Origin: Metabacillus kandeliae
GTDB taxonomy: Bacteria; Bacillota; Bacilli; Bacillales; Bacillaceae
DNA length: 64,000 nt
NCBI RefSeq assembly: GCF_021166585.1
Contig: NZ_JAJOZE010000008.1
Location: 62,001-126,000, forward strand
Direction of reading: 5' to 3'
Shown here in pieces: positions 44,868 through 53,836 of the stretch. A program made the position numbers and the translations under genes. Within the stretch, counting starts at the first letter, position 1. Each line of letters starts with the position of its first letter. The notes below the pieces were generated by a model. It searched no databases. It saw nothing but the letters and a program-made list of their open reading frames with translations, and was not told where the DNA came from.

Positions 44868-45524
44868 ATGCCGCCTGATTTTTGGTCACCCGTCAGCCTG
44901 TCACTTGAAATAGCTGCTGTATCGAGCATTTTTGTCATCTCTTTAGGAATATTGATCGGCCGTCTCATGTCGAGAACTAGATTTAAAGGAAAGGTCATCA
45001 TTGAGACCATTCTGCTTTTGCCGCTCGTCCTTCCTCCTACTGTTGTTGGTTTTTTGCTGATTGTTGTTTTTGGAAGAAACAGCCCAGCCGGCCAGTGGAT
45101 TGAATGGATTTTCAGGCAGCCGGTGATGTTCACCTGGTGGGCAGCCGTGATCGCCTCTGCTGTTGTTGCCTTTCCACTTATGTATCAATCAGCAAAAACC
45201 GGTTTTGAGGGAATTGACACAGACATCGAGGGCGCAGCTCTTGTAGACGGAGCAGGAAACGCCAAACTGCTCTGGTTTATCTCAATCCCGCTTGCCCAGA
45301 AAGCCATTATTTCCGGGGCGATTTTAAGTTTTGCGAGGGCACTTGGCGAATTCGGCGCTACCTTAATGTTTGCCGGCAACATTCCGGGAAAAACGCAAAC
45401 TGCCCCTACCGCCATTTATCTCGCCATTGATTCAGGCAATATGCAGCTTGCCTGGGCCTGGGTCGGGTGTATGGTGGGGATTTCGTTTTTGATGCTTCTG
45501 GTTATTGGCTGGGTAAGGGATTAG
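44868..45524 (+). CDS. modB: molybdate ABC transporter permease
   Basis: A 218-residue permease with about five helices. The coupling-helix EAA motif is DGAGNAKLLWFISIPLAQKAI, and the end LGEFGATLMFAGNIPGKTQT is typical of ModB. It follows modA by one base. No modC ATPase follows, as in B. subtilis yvgLM, so an ATPase from elsewhere must energise it. Confidence 0.93.
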   Translation: MPPDFWSPVSLSLEIAAVSSIFVISLGILIGRLMSRTRFKGKVIIETILLLPLVLPPTVVGFLLIVVFGRNSPAGQWIEWIFRQPVMFTWWAAVIASAVVAFPLMYQSAKTGFEGIDTDIEGAALVDGAGNAKLLWFISIPLAQKAIISGAILSFARALGEFGATLMFAGNIPGKTQTAPTAIYLAIDSGNMQLAWAWVGCMVGISFLMLLVIGWVRD

Positions 45525-45599
45525 AAGTTGAATCGGTGTAATATTTACATAGCAAAATGGCAACAGTAAAAAAGATTGTTATTAATGGAGGTGTGCTTT

Positions 45600-45722
45600 G
45601 TGGATCATACGAATGAATTTGTAGAAAAATTGAAGGACAACCAAAAGAAAGATGAGAAAAATAAAGAGCATCAAGGAAATGGCAATCCTGGAAAAAAGCT
45701 TCCGAATAAGACGCACAAATAA
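45600..45722 (+). CDS. DUF4023-family small protein
   Basis: A 40-residue, very hydrophilic protein (MDHTNEFVEKLKDNQKKDEK... PGKKLPNKTHK). It starts at GTG 45600 with GGAGGTG seven bases upstream. The pattern FVEKLxxNQKK ... NPxxKLPNKxH matches the DUF4023 family of Bacillaceae as I remember it. Function unknown. A hairpin ends it at 45,734-45,771. Confidence 0.7.
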   Translation: MDHTNEFVEKLKDNQKKDEKNKEHQGNGNPGKKLPNKTHK

Positions 45723-45733
45723 CGGTAAAACAA

Positions 45734-45778
45734 ATCCTCTCTGCGAGAACTCGACAAGATGCAGAGAGGATGATTTAT
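45734..45778 (+). terminator. terminator-like hairpin
   Basis: ATCCTCTCTGC and GCAGAGAGGAT form an 11-bp stem with a 16-base loop; a T-rich tail follows. Confidence 0.65.
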
Positions 45779-45803
45779 TTCAGCCTGTAAACCTTCAGAT
45801 GCA

Positions 45804-45827
45804 TAAAAAAACCTGCTTTCGCAGGCT
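45804..45827 (-). terminator. terminator of the SRPBCC gene
   Basis: CCTGC, loop TTTC, GCAGG with TTTTTTT on the minus strand. Confidence 0.8.
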
Positions 45828-45837
45828 TCAGTCTCTG

Positions 45838-46248
45838 CTATCCTTGTGATCCAATCCACTCTGCCACACTCTCCCATAATTCTTTCATCTCTTCCCTAGC
45901 CCTTTCATCCGCCAAGTTTTCCTGATGAAAGCTGATCACCGTTTTTCCGTTTTCTTTAGGCAGGATGCGAAATTGTACAGTAGAGGCTTTTTCCCAACCG
46001 TCTTTTTTCCATGTCAGGCGAAGCTGCTCCTGCATTTTCACTACCCGTATTTCACCTGAACCTGTTTCAGCTGAATATCCTTCCCCCTGCTGCAGCCTCA
46101 GCTCCTCATGATTGCCAAGCCACAGACTTAGGCATTCCTTTGAAGTGACGAGACCCCAAGCTTCTTGCTGGGAAATAGGAAAGGTTCTTCTGACACCGAT
46201 TTGAAAACCCGCAGTCTTTGTTTTGCCTGTTATGTTTTGCGTGTCCAT
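45838..46248 (-). CDS. SRPBCC-domain protein (AHSA1-like)
   Basis: A 136-residue START-like protein: QIGVRRTFPISQQEAWGLVTSKECLSLWLG at the start and the C-terminal helix EEMKELWESVAEWIG. Members form a hydrophobic cavity for ligands; no specific function can be given. Its start overlaps the end of the GrpB gene by 19 bp, so the two are co-transcribed. Confidence 0.8.
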   Translation of the reverse strand: MDTQNITGKTKTAGFQIGVRRTFPISQQEAWGLVTSKECLSLWLGNHEELRLQQGEGYSAETGSGEIRVVKMQEQLRLTWKKDGWEKASTVQFRILPKENGKTVISFHQENLADERAREEMKELWESVAEWIGSQG

Positions 46249-46811
46249 ACCATCCCTCCTTTTTCTATTAGATTACGGGATGATTTAAGAAATTCCTTTC
46301 TGTTTTTAAACCATTCTACTGCTTTCGCTTCTGTATCCAGCACCCATTTCGCCTTGCCTTCTATATAGGCATCCATATTATCAGGAAACTGGGCAGCAAG
46401 CTTTTCCTTCAGTGCGCCATATTGCTCCATTGCATCTGGATGAGCTCTTAAATAGTTCCGAAATGCTAAGTGCCGTGTAGCATGGCTGCTTTTCTCTTCA
46501 AAGACGTGCACATGACGAGTGCGTTCATCACCGCCTTTTCGAAAGTACCTTCTCCCAGGTATGCCGAATTCGCCCATCGGCTCATAGCCCAGTTTTGCCA
46601 TTTCACCATTATAGCGGTCTATATTTCTTATATTTTTAGCCTCCAGCATAATGTCGATGACTGGCTTTGCCTTTAACCCTTTCACAGATGTACTGCCAAT
46701 ATGGTGTAAACCTGCGAGTTCTGACCCGAAAATTTTCTTTAATTGATCTGCTTCCTCTTCGTATCTTTGTTTCCAGCTCTCTTCATAGGGAACAACGGTT
46801 ACTTTTCTCAT
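46230..46811 (-). CDS. GrpB family protein (UPF0157, nucleotidyltransferase fold)
   Basis: A 193-residue protein. The ATG at 46811 with GAGGAGG upstream gives MRKVTVVPYEESWKQRYEEE, the family N-terminus; the longer frame runs into the divergent gene's promoter. HHIGSTSVKGLKAKPVIDIML is the signature with the nucleotidyltransferase-like GS and D-x motifs, and HVHVFEEKSSH supplies conserved His. Its role is unknown. Confidence 0.88.
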   Translation of the reverse strand: MRKVTVVPYEESWKQRYEEEADQLKKIFGSELAGLHHIGSTSVKGLKAKPVIDIMLEAKNIRNIDRYNGEMAKLGYEPMGEFGIPGRRYFRKGGDERTRHVHVFEEKSSHATRHLAFRNYLRAHPDAMEQYGALKEKLAAQFPDNMDAYIEGKAKWVLDTEAKAVEWFKNRKEFLKSSRNLIEKGGMVWTRKT

Positions 46812-46885
46812 CACAGCCTCCTCTATTGAATAAAATGATATATTAGATGTAAGCCATACCTTAACTATAAAGGAAAATAAAAAGC

Positions 46886-47266
46886 ATGAACAAACGAATC
46901 CATTATGCTGCCGCCATTTTTCTAACCATACTCCTCGGCCTCTCCTCAAGAAAATTCAGTTCTGCGCTTCCAGGCTTTCTGGCTGAAAATGCTGGTGATG
47001 TTTTCTGGGCCATGATGGTGTACTTCATCTTCCGGTTTCTGCTGGTGAAAAAGAAAATTTCCTTTTGCCTCTGGGCCAGCCTGCTTTTCAGCTTTGGAAT
47101 TGAATTCAGCCAGTTATACCAGACGGACTGGGCCAATAATCTCCGCAGCACAGTGATTGGCGGCCTTGTATTTGGAAGAGGCTTTCTTATAGCAGACCTC
47201 TTTCGCTATACAGCCGGCATTGTGATGGCTGGGTTAATTGACCGCTACATGCTCCTTAAAGAATAG
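46886..47266 (+). CDS. DUF2809 membrane protein
   Basis: A 126-residue protein with three to four helices and the family motif LSSRKF, FSFGIEFSQLYQTDWANNLRST and DLFRYTAGI. Bacterial DUF2809 members have no known function. The promoter shares the gap with the divergent GrpB gene. Confidence 0.82.
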   Translation: MNKRIHYAAAIFLTILLGLSSRKFSSALPGFLAENAGDVFWAMMVYFIFRFLLVKKKISFCLWASLLFSFGIEFSQLYQTDWANNLRSTVIGGLVFGRGFLIADLFRYTAGIVMAGLIDRYMLLKE

Positions 47267-47267
47267 G

Positions 47268-47304
47268 AAAAGGCAGGAAAACCTATCGTTTTCCTGCCTT
47301 GTTG
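47268..47304. terminator. bidirectional terminator
   Basis: AAGGCAGGAAAA and TTTTCCTGCCTT form a 12-bp stem between convergent genes. Confidence 0.9.
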
Positions 47305-47306
47305 TT

Positions 47307-48995
47307 TTACTCTTCAACTGCCCAGATAAATTGGTAAGGCCCAAGTGTAACTGGTCCGCTGATTGATTTCTTTTGAATAAGGTCGTATCCTTCTATGCCA
47401 AAATCCACCTGTGTTTCATTAACATCAAGGTTTACAGCAAAGTAAACCGGCTTTTCTGATCCGCCGCGTTTGAGCGCGAACACACTTTTTCCAAGCTGCA
47501 AAACCTCTTGTTCCCCATAAGGCGAAAAGGCAGGCTGGGTTTGGCGCAGAGCGATCATTTCTTTTAGAGATCCAAAAATGTTCTTCCGCCTGCTGTTTTC
47601 CTCAAGCTCTTCTGTGATGAGTGAATAGGCCAGTTTTTCGCGGTTGATTCGGCGGTTGATGCCTGTTTCCGCCAGTCCCTCCAGGTCGTTTTTCGATCCG
47701 AGCAGGGAATGATAATAAATGGCCGGTACACCGACAACAGATAACAGAATACTGTGGGCAGCTAGTGTTTTTTGAATCTGAAGCTCTAGAGAGACATCTT
47801 CTTCTTTGTTCACCAACGCCTCTGAATAGTTAATGTTCAGCTCGTAAACCGTCTTTGATCCATCAGGATTGGCTTTGTAGGAGACTCGGCCGCCATTGCT
47901 TTCTGTTTTCTCTACTAAAAGCTGCCTTTCTTCTTCCGTCAGGATGCCTTCTGTCGGCCTCATGCCGATGCCGTCATGGCTTGCCAGAAAGTTAAAGAAG
48001 GTAGCATTTTCAGAGATTTTCTGAATGCCTGAAGCCCATTGGGACAGCTTACTTCCGTCGTGCTTTGATAACGCGTAAAGAACTAGCGGCGGCAGTGAGA
48101 ATTGGTATACCATATTGGCTTCATCTGTGCCGCTTCCCAAATAGCTGATGTTCTCTTTATGCGGGACATTCGTTTCGGTAATAAGCTGGGCGTTCGGCCT
48201 AAAATAGTCCAGCATACTTCTCCATAGCTTGATAATCTCATGGGTTCGCGGCAAATGGATGCAGCTTGTTCCGGACTCTTTCCAAAGAAAGCCGATGGCA
48301 TCAAGCCTGATGCTCGTTCCGCCTTTATGCGCGTAGGTTAAAAGGATATCGGTCAGCTCAATCAGCACAGGCCAGTGCTTCACATTTACATCCACCTGGT
48401 CTTCACTGAAGGTTGTCCAGGCTGTTTTCTTTCCGTTTTTCCCTTCATATTCATGAAAAAGAAGAGATGTCCTTGGTCTGACCACCTGGGAATCATCAAA
48501 ATCGTTCTCTTTTGGAATAAAAAAGTTCTGGTACTCTCCTTCATCGTTTAAGTATTGCTGAAACCAGCTGCTGGACTTTGATATGTGATTCGCGACAAAG
48601 TCAAACATCAGTCTGTAATCCTTGGAAAAGGCTTCGATTTCCTGCCAGCCGCCAAGCGCCGGGTCTATTTGCCTGTAATCTGTTACCGAAAAACCGTCAT
48701 CTGAGGTGTATGGAAACATAGGAAGCAGATGAACATCAGTAATGGCGCCTCCTGCCTGCTCTTTTAAAAAGCGGTGAAGAACGGAAAGCGCTGGCTTTCC
48801 ATCCTCATAAATGCTGTCACCGTATGCAATCAAGTACGTGTTCTTTTCTGTAATCCGATTCGCAGGACGCCAGTCTTTCTCCGCCCATTTGTCCACAAGG
48901 GCTTCAAAAGCCTGATGGCAATCTTCCTCATAGTCTTCACCGTAGATAACCTGCAATTTTCCTTTGAGATCCTGAAGGAGCTTTTCTTTTGTCAT
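47307..48995 (-). CDS. GH13_18 glycoside phosphorylase (glucosylglycerate/sucrose phosphorylase group)
   Basis: A 562-residue alpha-amylase-fold enzyme. The nucleophile Asp232 is in IRLDAIGFLWKE, the acid/base Glu274 in LITETNVPHKENISYLG and the third carboxylate in FLASHDGIG. The short barrel and YGDSIYEDGKPALSVL near residue 60 are those of subfamily GH13_18, which cleaves sucrose, sucrose 6-phosphate, glucosylglycerol or glucosylglycerate with phosphate. Beside a mannosylglycerate-type PTS and GH38 enzyme, glucosylglycerate is the most coherent substrate (inference). It overlaps the GH38 gene by ATGA. Confidence 0.82.
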   Translation of the reverse strand: MTKEKLLQDLKGKLQVIYGEDYEEDCHQAFEALVDKWAEKDWRPANRITEKNTYLIAYGDSIYEDGKPALSVLHRFLKEQAGGAITDVHLLPMFPYTSDDGFSVTDYRQIDPALGGWQEIEAFSKDYRLMFDFVANHISKSSSWFQQYLNDEGEYQNFFIPKENDFDDSQVVRPRTSLLFHEYEGKNGKKTAWTTFSEDQVDVNVKHWPVLIELTDILLTYAHKGGTSIRLDAIGFLWKESGTSCIHLPRTHEIIKLWRSMLDYFRPNAQLITETNVPHKENISYLGSGTDEANMVYQFSLPPLVLYALSKHDGSKLSQWASGIQKISENATFFNFLASHDGIGMRPTEGILTEEERQLLVEKTESNGGRVSYKANPDGSKTVYELNINYSEALVNKEEDVSLELQIQKTLAAHSILLSVVGVPAIYYHSLLGSKNDLEGLAETGINRRINREKLAYSLITEELEENSRRKNIFGSLKEMIALRQTQPAFSPYGEQEVLQLGKSVFALKRGGSEKPVYFAVNLDVNETQVDFGIEGYDLIQKKSISGPVTLGPYQFIWAVEE

Positions 48996-51667
48996 AGAAT
49001 GTCATCCCCCTTCTTCATGCTGATTTTGATTGTTTTATATCCTCTTGAAGTAACAGCTGTCCTGCCGGATATTTCTCCGCCCTCTTTTTCATACAAATTG
49101 GCTTCTTTGAAAGAAAGATTTCGGTCAGAGGAAATGACAGTTTCCGCTTCCTCTTCAGAAGGATTGCAAACCCTTAGGATAAGTCCATCCTGCTCCCAGG
49201 CAAGCTTGCACATGCTGAAATAAACTCCATCATCTATGCTGAACAAAGAATAGACTTGAGGTGCTTCCTTTACTGGATAAGGAATTTCAAACCTGTCCAA
49301 CCTTTCCTCAAAAGTATTGAGAGACTGCAGCTGATAAGCTGTTTGATGGTTTTGAAAGCTTTCGGAAAAAGCAAAAATGGCATCTTCCAATTGCTCTGTC
49401 TGCTTTAGCTGAACAGCATATTCGAACACCATCTTCTGCTTCATTTGGGCATCCGGTGTTTCAACTATTTTATTGTTAATCCCTGATGCGCGCCCAGGCC
49501 TCCAGGCAAGATTATCTTTCCCGAGCAAGCCCACACTTCTAAAAAGAGTCAGCGCCAGCTCTTTTGTTTCAGTCAGCACTTCGTATTCTTTCATTCCTTT
49601 GCACGAAACGGCAAAAACGTTTTGCCCTTCTTTTAAAGCTGCAGCTGTTTCCAGCGGATAAATCGGAACTGGTGCTTCTGCATAGCCTTCTTCGCGCCAA
49701 TTTTCCATCCTTGGGTTTTCAGAAGACCTTTCAAGCAGTGTAAAGCCCTGATCTGCATAGGATTTGCTGAGATCCTTCATAGGCGCCTTTAGCAGCACCC
49801 TTGTCCGCTGATCCTCCAAAGTATTCTCAATCTCATGCTTTACCCGCAAAAAGTCTTCGCCCTGGTGCAATTCAAACACAGTCACAATCTTCATGCTTCC
49901 GGTTGCCTGTTTCTTCTTTCTCTCATCAAGGTTTGCCGGGAGAGCTCTTTCATGCTCTACAGCAAGCTCCTGAACAAACTTGCCCGGTTTTGCATAAAGA
50001 AGCTTCGCATTTGAAAGATACATCGGCTGATCGCCTTCAAGCGGGGAGTAATCATAGGAATCCCCGTCATCTGCCGTATTTTCAAAAGAGATGAGCTGTT
50101 CTGCCGTTTGCTTTGTCAGCTTGTTGAAGAGTGTGACATTTCCATTTTCAAAGCACAGCTTCAGTGCACTGTTTTCTATGCAGCTGAGAGAGCTTGTCTC
50201 TTGTCTATCTTCAGACTCCCCATCCTTTTCTGAAACAATAAATGTCTGATAGCCCATTGATGGAAGAGAGCCCGCTTGAAGCGAAACAGTTGAACGATAG
50301 TAGCCTTCAAGCTCGATCTCCTTGTCGCCATCTGCTGTAACAACGACCTGCTTGCCGCCGCTGATGTATTCCTGCTCAAGAATTTCAAAGGCCGTTTCTG
50401 ATTCGCCTGCTTTAGTGATTGTAAACGCCGGTTTTTTAGTAAACAGGACAGCCTGTCCCATTTGCTCCTTCTGCTTAGGCAGCAGATTGAAAAGAACGAA
50501 AATGTTCTTTTCCCCTAGCTTGCTGCTGACCGCATGGGTGATTTGCTTTTTAATGAGGTTAGCCTGCCCGTCCGCAAGCCTGATGACTTTGTGCAGCCTG
50601 CTGATAATATCGCTGTTCGTCTGATCAGAGTTGCAGCCCCCGATGCTGTCATGAGCATGCACATCAAACAGCTGCTTCCACATATGATCAAGCCATGATT
50701 GCGGGTAATTCAGGCCAAGGCTGTATCCGATGGCTGCCAGCGGCTCCAATATATGAAGTATTTTAGACTCTGCCTCGTTATTCAAATATTTGATGTCATA
50801 CCGCTGAGACCGGATGGTATTGTGAATCCTGGATTTTTGCGGCGCCAGCAGCTCTCCTTCAAGAACTGCAGGAAACTCCTCTTTCCAGGCTTCCTCCATG
50901 TATGTCTCATAATCTGACAAAATATATTCATGGTCTGCATCCATCTCATTTAATGCTTTAATGGTTTCTGGAAAATGGCTTCTCGCCAGAACCTGATCGC
51001 CGCCTGCCGGCAAAAGCAAGTGCCCTGTGCTTTTATTGAGCTTCCCAAGCTTTTCAAGCATAGGCTTCAGTCTTTCCGTGACATATTCGTCATCTGAAGA
51101 CAGAAACTTTCCGGGGCCGTAGCCGAGATAGATATAGTTGGATTTGATCCTTGTGCCATCAGGTGATTGCCATTGAAAATTGAGGTCATCCCCAAGTTCA
51201 TCCTGATAAATGCCGCGCTGCAAAATGCTGTATTCTATACCGAAATCTTTAAAAATGGATGGCAGATAGGCATTTTGCCCAAAAATATCAGGCAGATAGC
51301 CGATGCTCATGCTGTGCCCGAAGCTGCTGGCCATTCTTGTTCCGTATAATAGGTTTCGAATGAGGGACTCCTTGTTGACGAGCAAGGAGTCTGCCTGCGT
51401 GTACCAGGGGCCAACAAATAGCTTTTTGGCCTGGATGAGCTTTTTCAGACGTTCCCTATTTTCAGGGCGGATTTTCAAATAATCATCGACAATGGACATT
51501 TGCCCATCAAACATATAAGCATGAAAGCTTTCATCAATTTCTAAAAGCTGGATCAGGTAGTCCATGTTTTCGGTTAATAAAAGGTTTGAATCTTCAATGG
51601 TAAAGTACCATTCCCGGTCCCAGTGAGAATGCGGGACGACGTATACTTTTTTTCTTTCACTCATCAT
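48992..51667 (-). CDS. mngB: GH38 alpha-mannosidase (MngB-like)
   Basis: An 891-residue cytoplasmic enzyme. The zinc site begins at PHSHWDREWY (His15, Asp17) and the nucleophile is Asp127 in YLPDIFGQ. The length is near E. coli MngB (877 residues), which frees mannose 6-phosphate from phospho-mannosylglycerate. A PTS gene lies 18 bp upstream and the phosphorylase gene overlaps downstream. The substrate is inferred from context; other alpha-mannosides are possible. Confidence 0.85.
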   Translation of the reverse strand: MMSERKKVYVVPHSHWDREWYFTIEDSNLLLTENMDYLIQLLEIDESFHAYMFDGQMSIVDDYLKIRPENRERLKKLIQAKKLFVGPWYTQADSLLVNKESLIRNLLYGTRMASSFGHSMSIGYLPDIFGQNAYLPSIFKDFGIEYSILQRGIYQDELGDDLNFQWQSPDGTRIKSNYIYLGYGPGKFLSSDDEYVTERLKPMLEKLGKLNKSTGHLLLPAGGDQVLARSHFPETIKALNEMDADHEYILSDYETYMEEAWKEEFPAVLEGELLAPQKSRIHNTIRSQRYDIKYLNNEAESKILHILEPLAAIGYSLGLNYPQSWLDHMWKQLFDVHAHDSIGGCNSDQTNSDIISRLHKVIRLADGQANLIKKQITHAVSSKLGEKNIFVLFNLLPKQKEQMGQAVLFTKKPAFTITKAGESETAFEILEQEYISGGKQVVVTADGDKEIELEGYYRSTVSLQAGSLPSMGYQTFIVSEKDGESEDRQETSSLSCIENSALKLCFENGNVTLFNKLTKQTAEQLISFENTADDGDSYDYSPLEGDQPMYLSNAKLLYAKPGKFVQELAVEHERALPANLDERKKKQATGSMKIVTVFELHQGEDFLRVKHEIENTLEDQRTRVLLKAPMKDLSKSYADQGFTLLERSSENPRMENWREEGYAEAPVPIYPLETAAALKEGQNVFAVSCKGMKEYEVLTETKELALTLFRSVGLLGKDNLAWRPGRASGINNKIVETPDAQMKQKMVFEYAVQLKQTEQLEDAIFAFSESFQNHQTAYQLQSLNTFEERLDRFEIPYPVKEAPQVYSLFSIDDGVYFSMCKLAWEQDGLILRVCNPSEEEAETVISSDRNLSFKEANLYEKEGGEISGRTAVTSRGYKTIKISMKKGDDIL

Positions 51668-51685
51668 GCTTTCCTCCCCAGGCTG

Positions 51686-53653
51686 TTAATTGGCTGTTTG
51701 TTTTTCTTTTCTGCGGATCAAGGCATATCTGATCAAGATGTTGGCGAAGGCGATGAATAAGACGCCGACCGCCAGGCCAATCAGGTAAGACCAGAAGTTC
51801 TCAACGAGCGGCCAGCCCCATACTGCCGGGAGGGGATACCATTGAACAGCTCCAAGAAGAACAGCTGTAACGCCGCCTAAAATCGCTCCGATAATATTGA
51901 TTGGAATGGTCAGGAGCGGATTGCGCAGCATAAATGGAATAGCACCTTCGCTGATGGCAATGAAACCAAGCAATAGTGACGTATTGCCGACAACTCTTAA
52001 ATCAGGATCAAAAACTCTTCTTCCCACCACAAAGCGGTCAATTACAGTCGCAAGGCCAAGTCCGATTGGCGGAATGACAATTGCAAGCACCCTTGCTGTC
52101 AGCGGGAAAATGTGGTCAGCTGAAAGGCCAATCGCAATCGCACCCGCTGCTTTATTGACAGGACCACCAAGGTCAAATGCTGTTGCTGCTGCGATAATCG
52201 TTGAAAGAACAACATTTCCTGAGCCGGAAGCTCCTTTGATGACTTCGGTCAGCCACTGGTTCAGGGCGCCGAATACCGGATCAACAAAGTAAAAATTCAG
52301 GAAGAAAACAGTAAGCACGCTTATGGCAGGAATGATCAGCATCGGCTTCATTGCCTGCAGATTTTTATGAAGCTTGATTTTGTCATTGGCTAATTTTGAT
52401 ACATATCCAGCTGCAAGCCCTAAGAATAAAGCACCTAAAAAGCCTGATGGAATGCCGTTTTCAACACCCCAGAACGTATAGTGAAGCCCTGCTGCGAACG
52501 CTCCTCCGATAAAGCCTGAGACAAGTCCCGGCCTGTTGGCGATCGCATAGGCCGTAAAGGCAGCAAAGATCGGATACATAAATTTAAAAATCATGGTTCC
52601 AAACGCGTCTAAATAATGGAGGATGACAAAAAGCTGGTTTGGATTTGCCGCATATTTCGGGTCCGAAATTTCGTTCACAAGACCAAACGGCATGGAACCG
52701 AGCTTCGCAATTCCGATCATAAGTCCTGCAGATACGATAACAGGGATCATATAAGAGATTCCTGTTAAGATCGCCTGAGACATTTCGCTGAAAAAGCCTT
52801 TCTTTTCACCGTTTTCCGTTGCGCTGCTTTCTCCAGACCCTTCCTGAACAGTTCCGTCAGGGTTATTTAAAGCTCTATCGATCATTTCCTCAGCATGTCT
52901 CAAAGGCTCTGCTACTTTTGTTTTGACAAAAGGCAGCCCATTAAAGCGTTCCATTCCTTTAGGGGAAATATCTGTTGCAAAAATAACGGCATCTGCTTCT
53001 TTGATCAGCTTTCTTGTATGCTCATCCTCGAGGCCGTTCGCCCCCTGTTTTTCCACAATGACTTCAATGCCGAGCTTTCGGCCAGCTTTTTCCAGAGCTT
53101 CTGCTGCCATATACGTATGAGCAATTCCTGCCGCACACGCTGTAATGGCAAGGACCTTTTTACTGCCAGCAAAGCTTTCCTGCGGTTCCTTCTTCTCTGT
53201 TTTGTCTAACGCTTTCAAAAATTCTTCTGAGTTCCGTGCTCCGAATAGGCTTTTTCTGTATTCGTCATCCATGAGTCTCATGCTGAGCTCAGACAGAAGG
53301 GCAAGATGGGTCGATCCCGCTTCTCCTTCAGGTATAGCCAGCAAAAAGACAAGCTCTACTTCGTTTGAAGGATCGATGCTTTCCCAAGTGTTTAAAGGCT
53401 TTTTCAGTCTTGCTGCAGCAAATGCCGCGCGTTTAACAGCTTTTGACTTTCCGTGGGGGATAGCAAGGCCTGCTTCAAGCCCAGTCGGAGATATATTTTC
53501 GCGGTCCAGCACTGCTTGATAGTACTCATCCTTTGATTGAAGGACATCGTTTTCATCCAGTGCCTGCACCAGTTTTTCGATTACTTCCTCCTTTGATGCA
53601 GCTTCTACATCAAAAAGGAGCAGATGCTGATTGGTCATCGCTTTTAATTCCAT
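51686..53653 (-). CDS. mngA: PTS EIIABC, fructose family (mannosylglycerate-like)
   Basis: A 655-residue permease in A-B-C order. The EIIA phosphoacceptor is His67 in GLAIPHGK, the EIIB Cys172 in ITACAAGIAHTYM, and the EIIC membrane domain covers about 285-650. It imports and phosphorylates a sugar. Length and neighbouring GH38 match E. coli MngA, though fructose-family PTS proteins also carry mannose and other sugars. First gene of the operon; a CRE and a dyad lie in the divergent promoter gap. Confidence 0.85.
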   Translation of the reverse strand: MELKAMTNQHLLLFDVEAASKEEVIEKLVQALDENDVLQSKDEYYQAVLDRENISPTGLEAGLAIPHGKSKAVKRAAFAAARLKKPLNTWESIDPSNEVELVFLLAIPEGEAGSTHLALLSELSMRLMDDEYRKSLFGARNSEEFLKALDKTEKKEPQESFAGSKKVLAITACAAGIAHTYMAAEALEKAGRKLGIEVIVEKQGANGLEDEHTRKLIKEADAVIFATDISPKGMERFNGLPFVKTKVAEPLRHAEEMIDRALNNPDGTVQEGSGESSATENGEKKGFFSEMSQAILTGISYMIPVIVSAGLMIGIAKLGSMPFGLVNEISDPKYAANPNQLFVILHYLDAFGTMIFKFMYPIFAAFTAYAIANRPGLVSGFIGGAFAAGLHYTFWGVENGIPSGFLGALFLGLAAGYVSKLANDKIKLHKNLQAMKPMLIIPAISVLTVFFLNFYFVDPVFGALNQWLTEVIKGASGSGNVVLSTIIAAATAFDLGGPVNKAAGAIAIGLSADHIFPLTARVLAIVIPPIGLGLATVIDRFVVGRRVFDPDLRVVGNTSLLLGFIAISEGAIPFMLRNPLLTIPINIIGAILGGVTAVLLGAVQWYPLPAVWGWPLVENFWSYLIGLAVGVLFIAFANILIRYALIRRKEKQTAN

Positions 53654-53682
53654 AACACCACTCCGTTCATTTTGCTTAGTCT

Positions 53683-53755
53683 TGTGAAGCGCTTACACCT
53701 TATTTTTACCATAGTTCTTTAGGTAATGGCTGTACGCTTCATGTACAAATGTACA
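53683..53755. promoter_or_regulatory. CRE and TGTACA repeats between PTS and RpiR genes
   Basis: TGTGAAGCGCTTACA (53683-53697) contains the CcpA core AAGCGCTT. TGTACA occurs at 53742 and 53750 (TGTACAaaTGTACA), a tandem or overlapping dyad suitable for the RpiR-family regulator. The 183-bp gap is shared by both transcripts. Confidence 0.7.
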
Positions 53756-53836
53756 CCAGGACATCAGCAGGCAAGTGTTATTGTACCCAAATTGATTTAT
53801 ACTAAAGAGAGCTGGAAATCGAAATGGGGAACCTGG

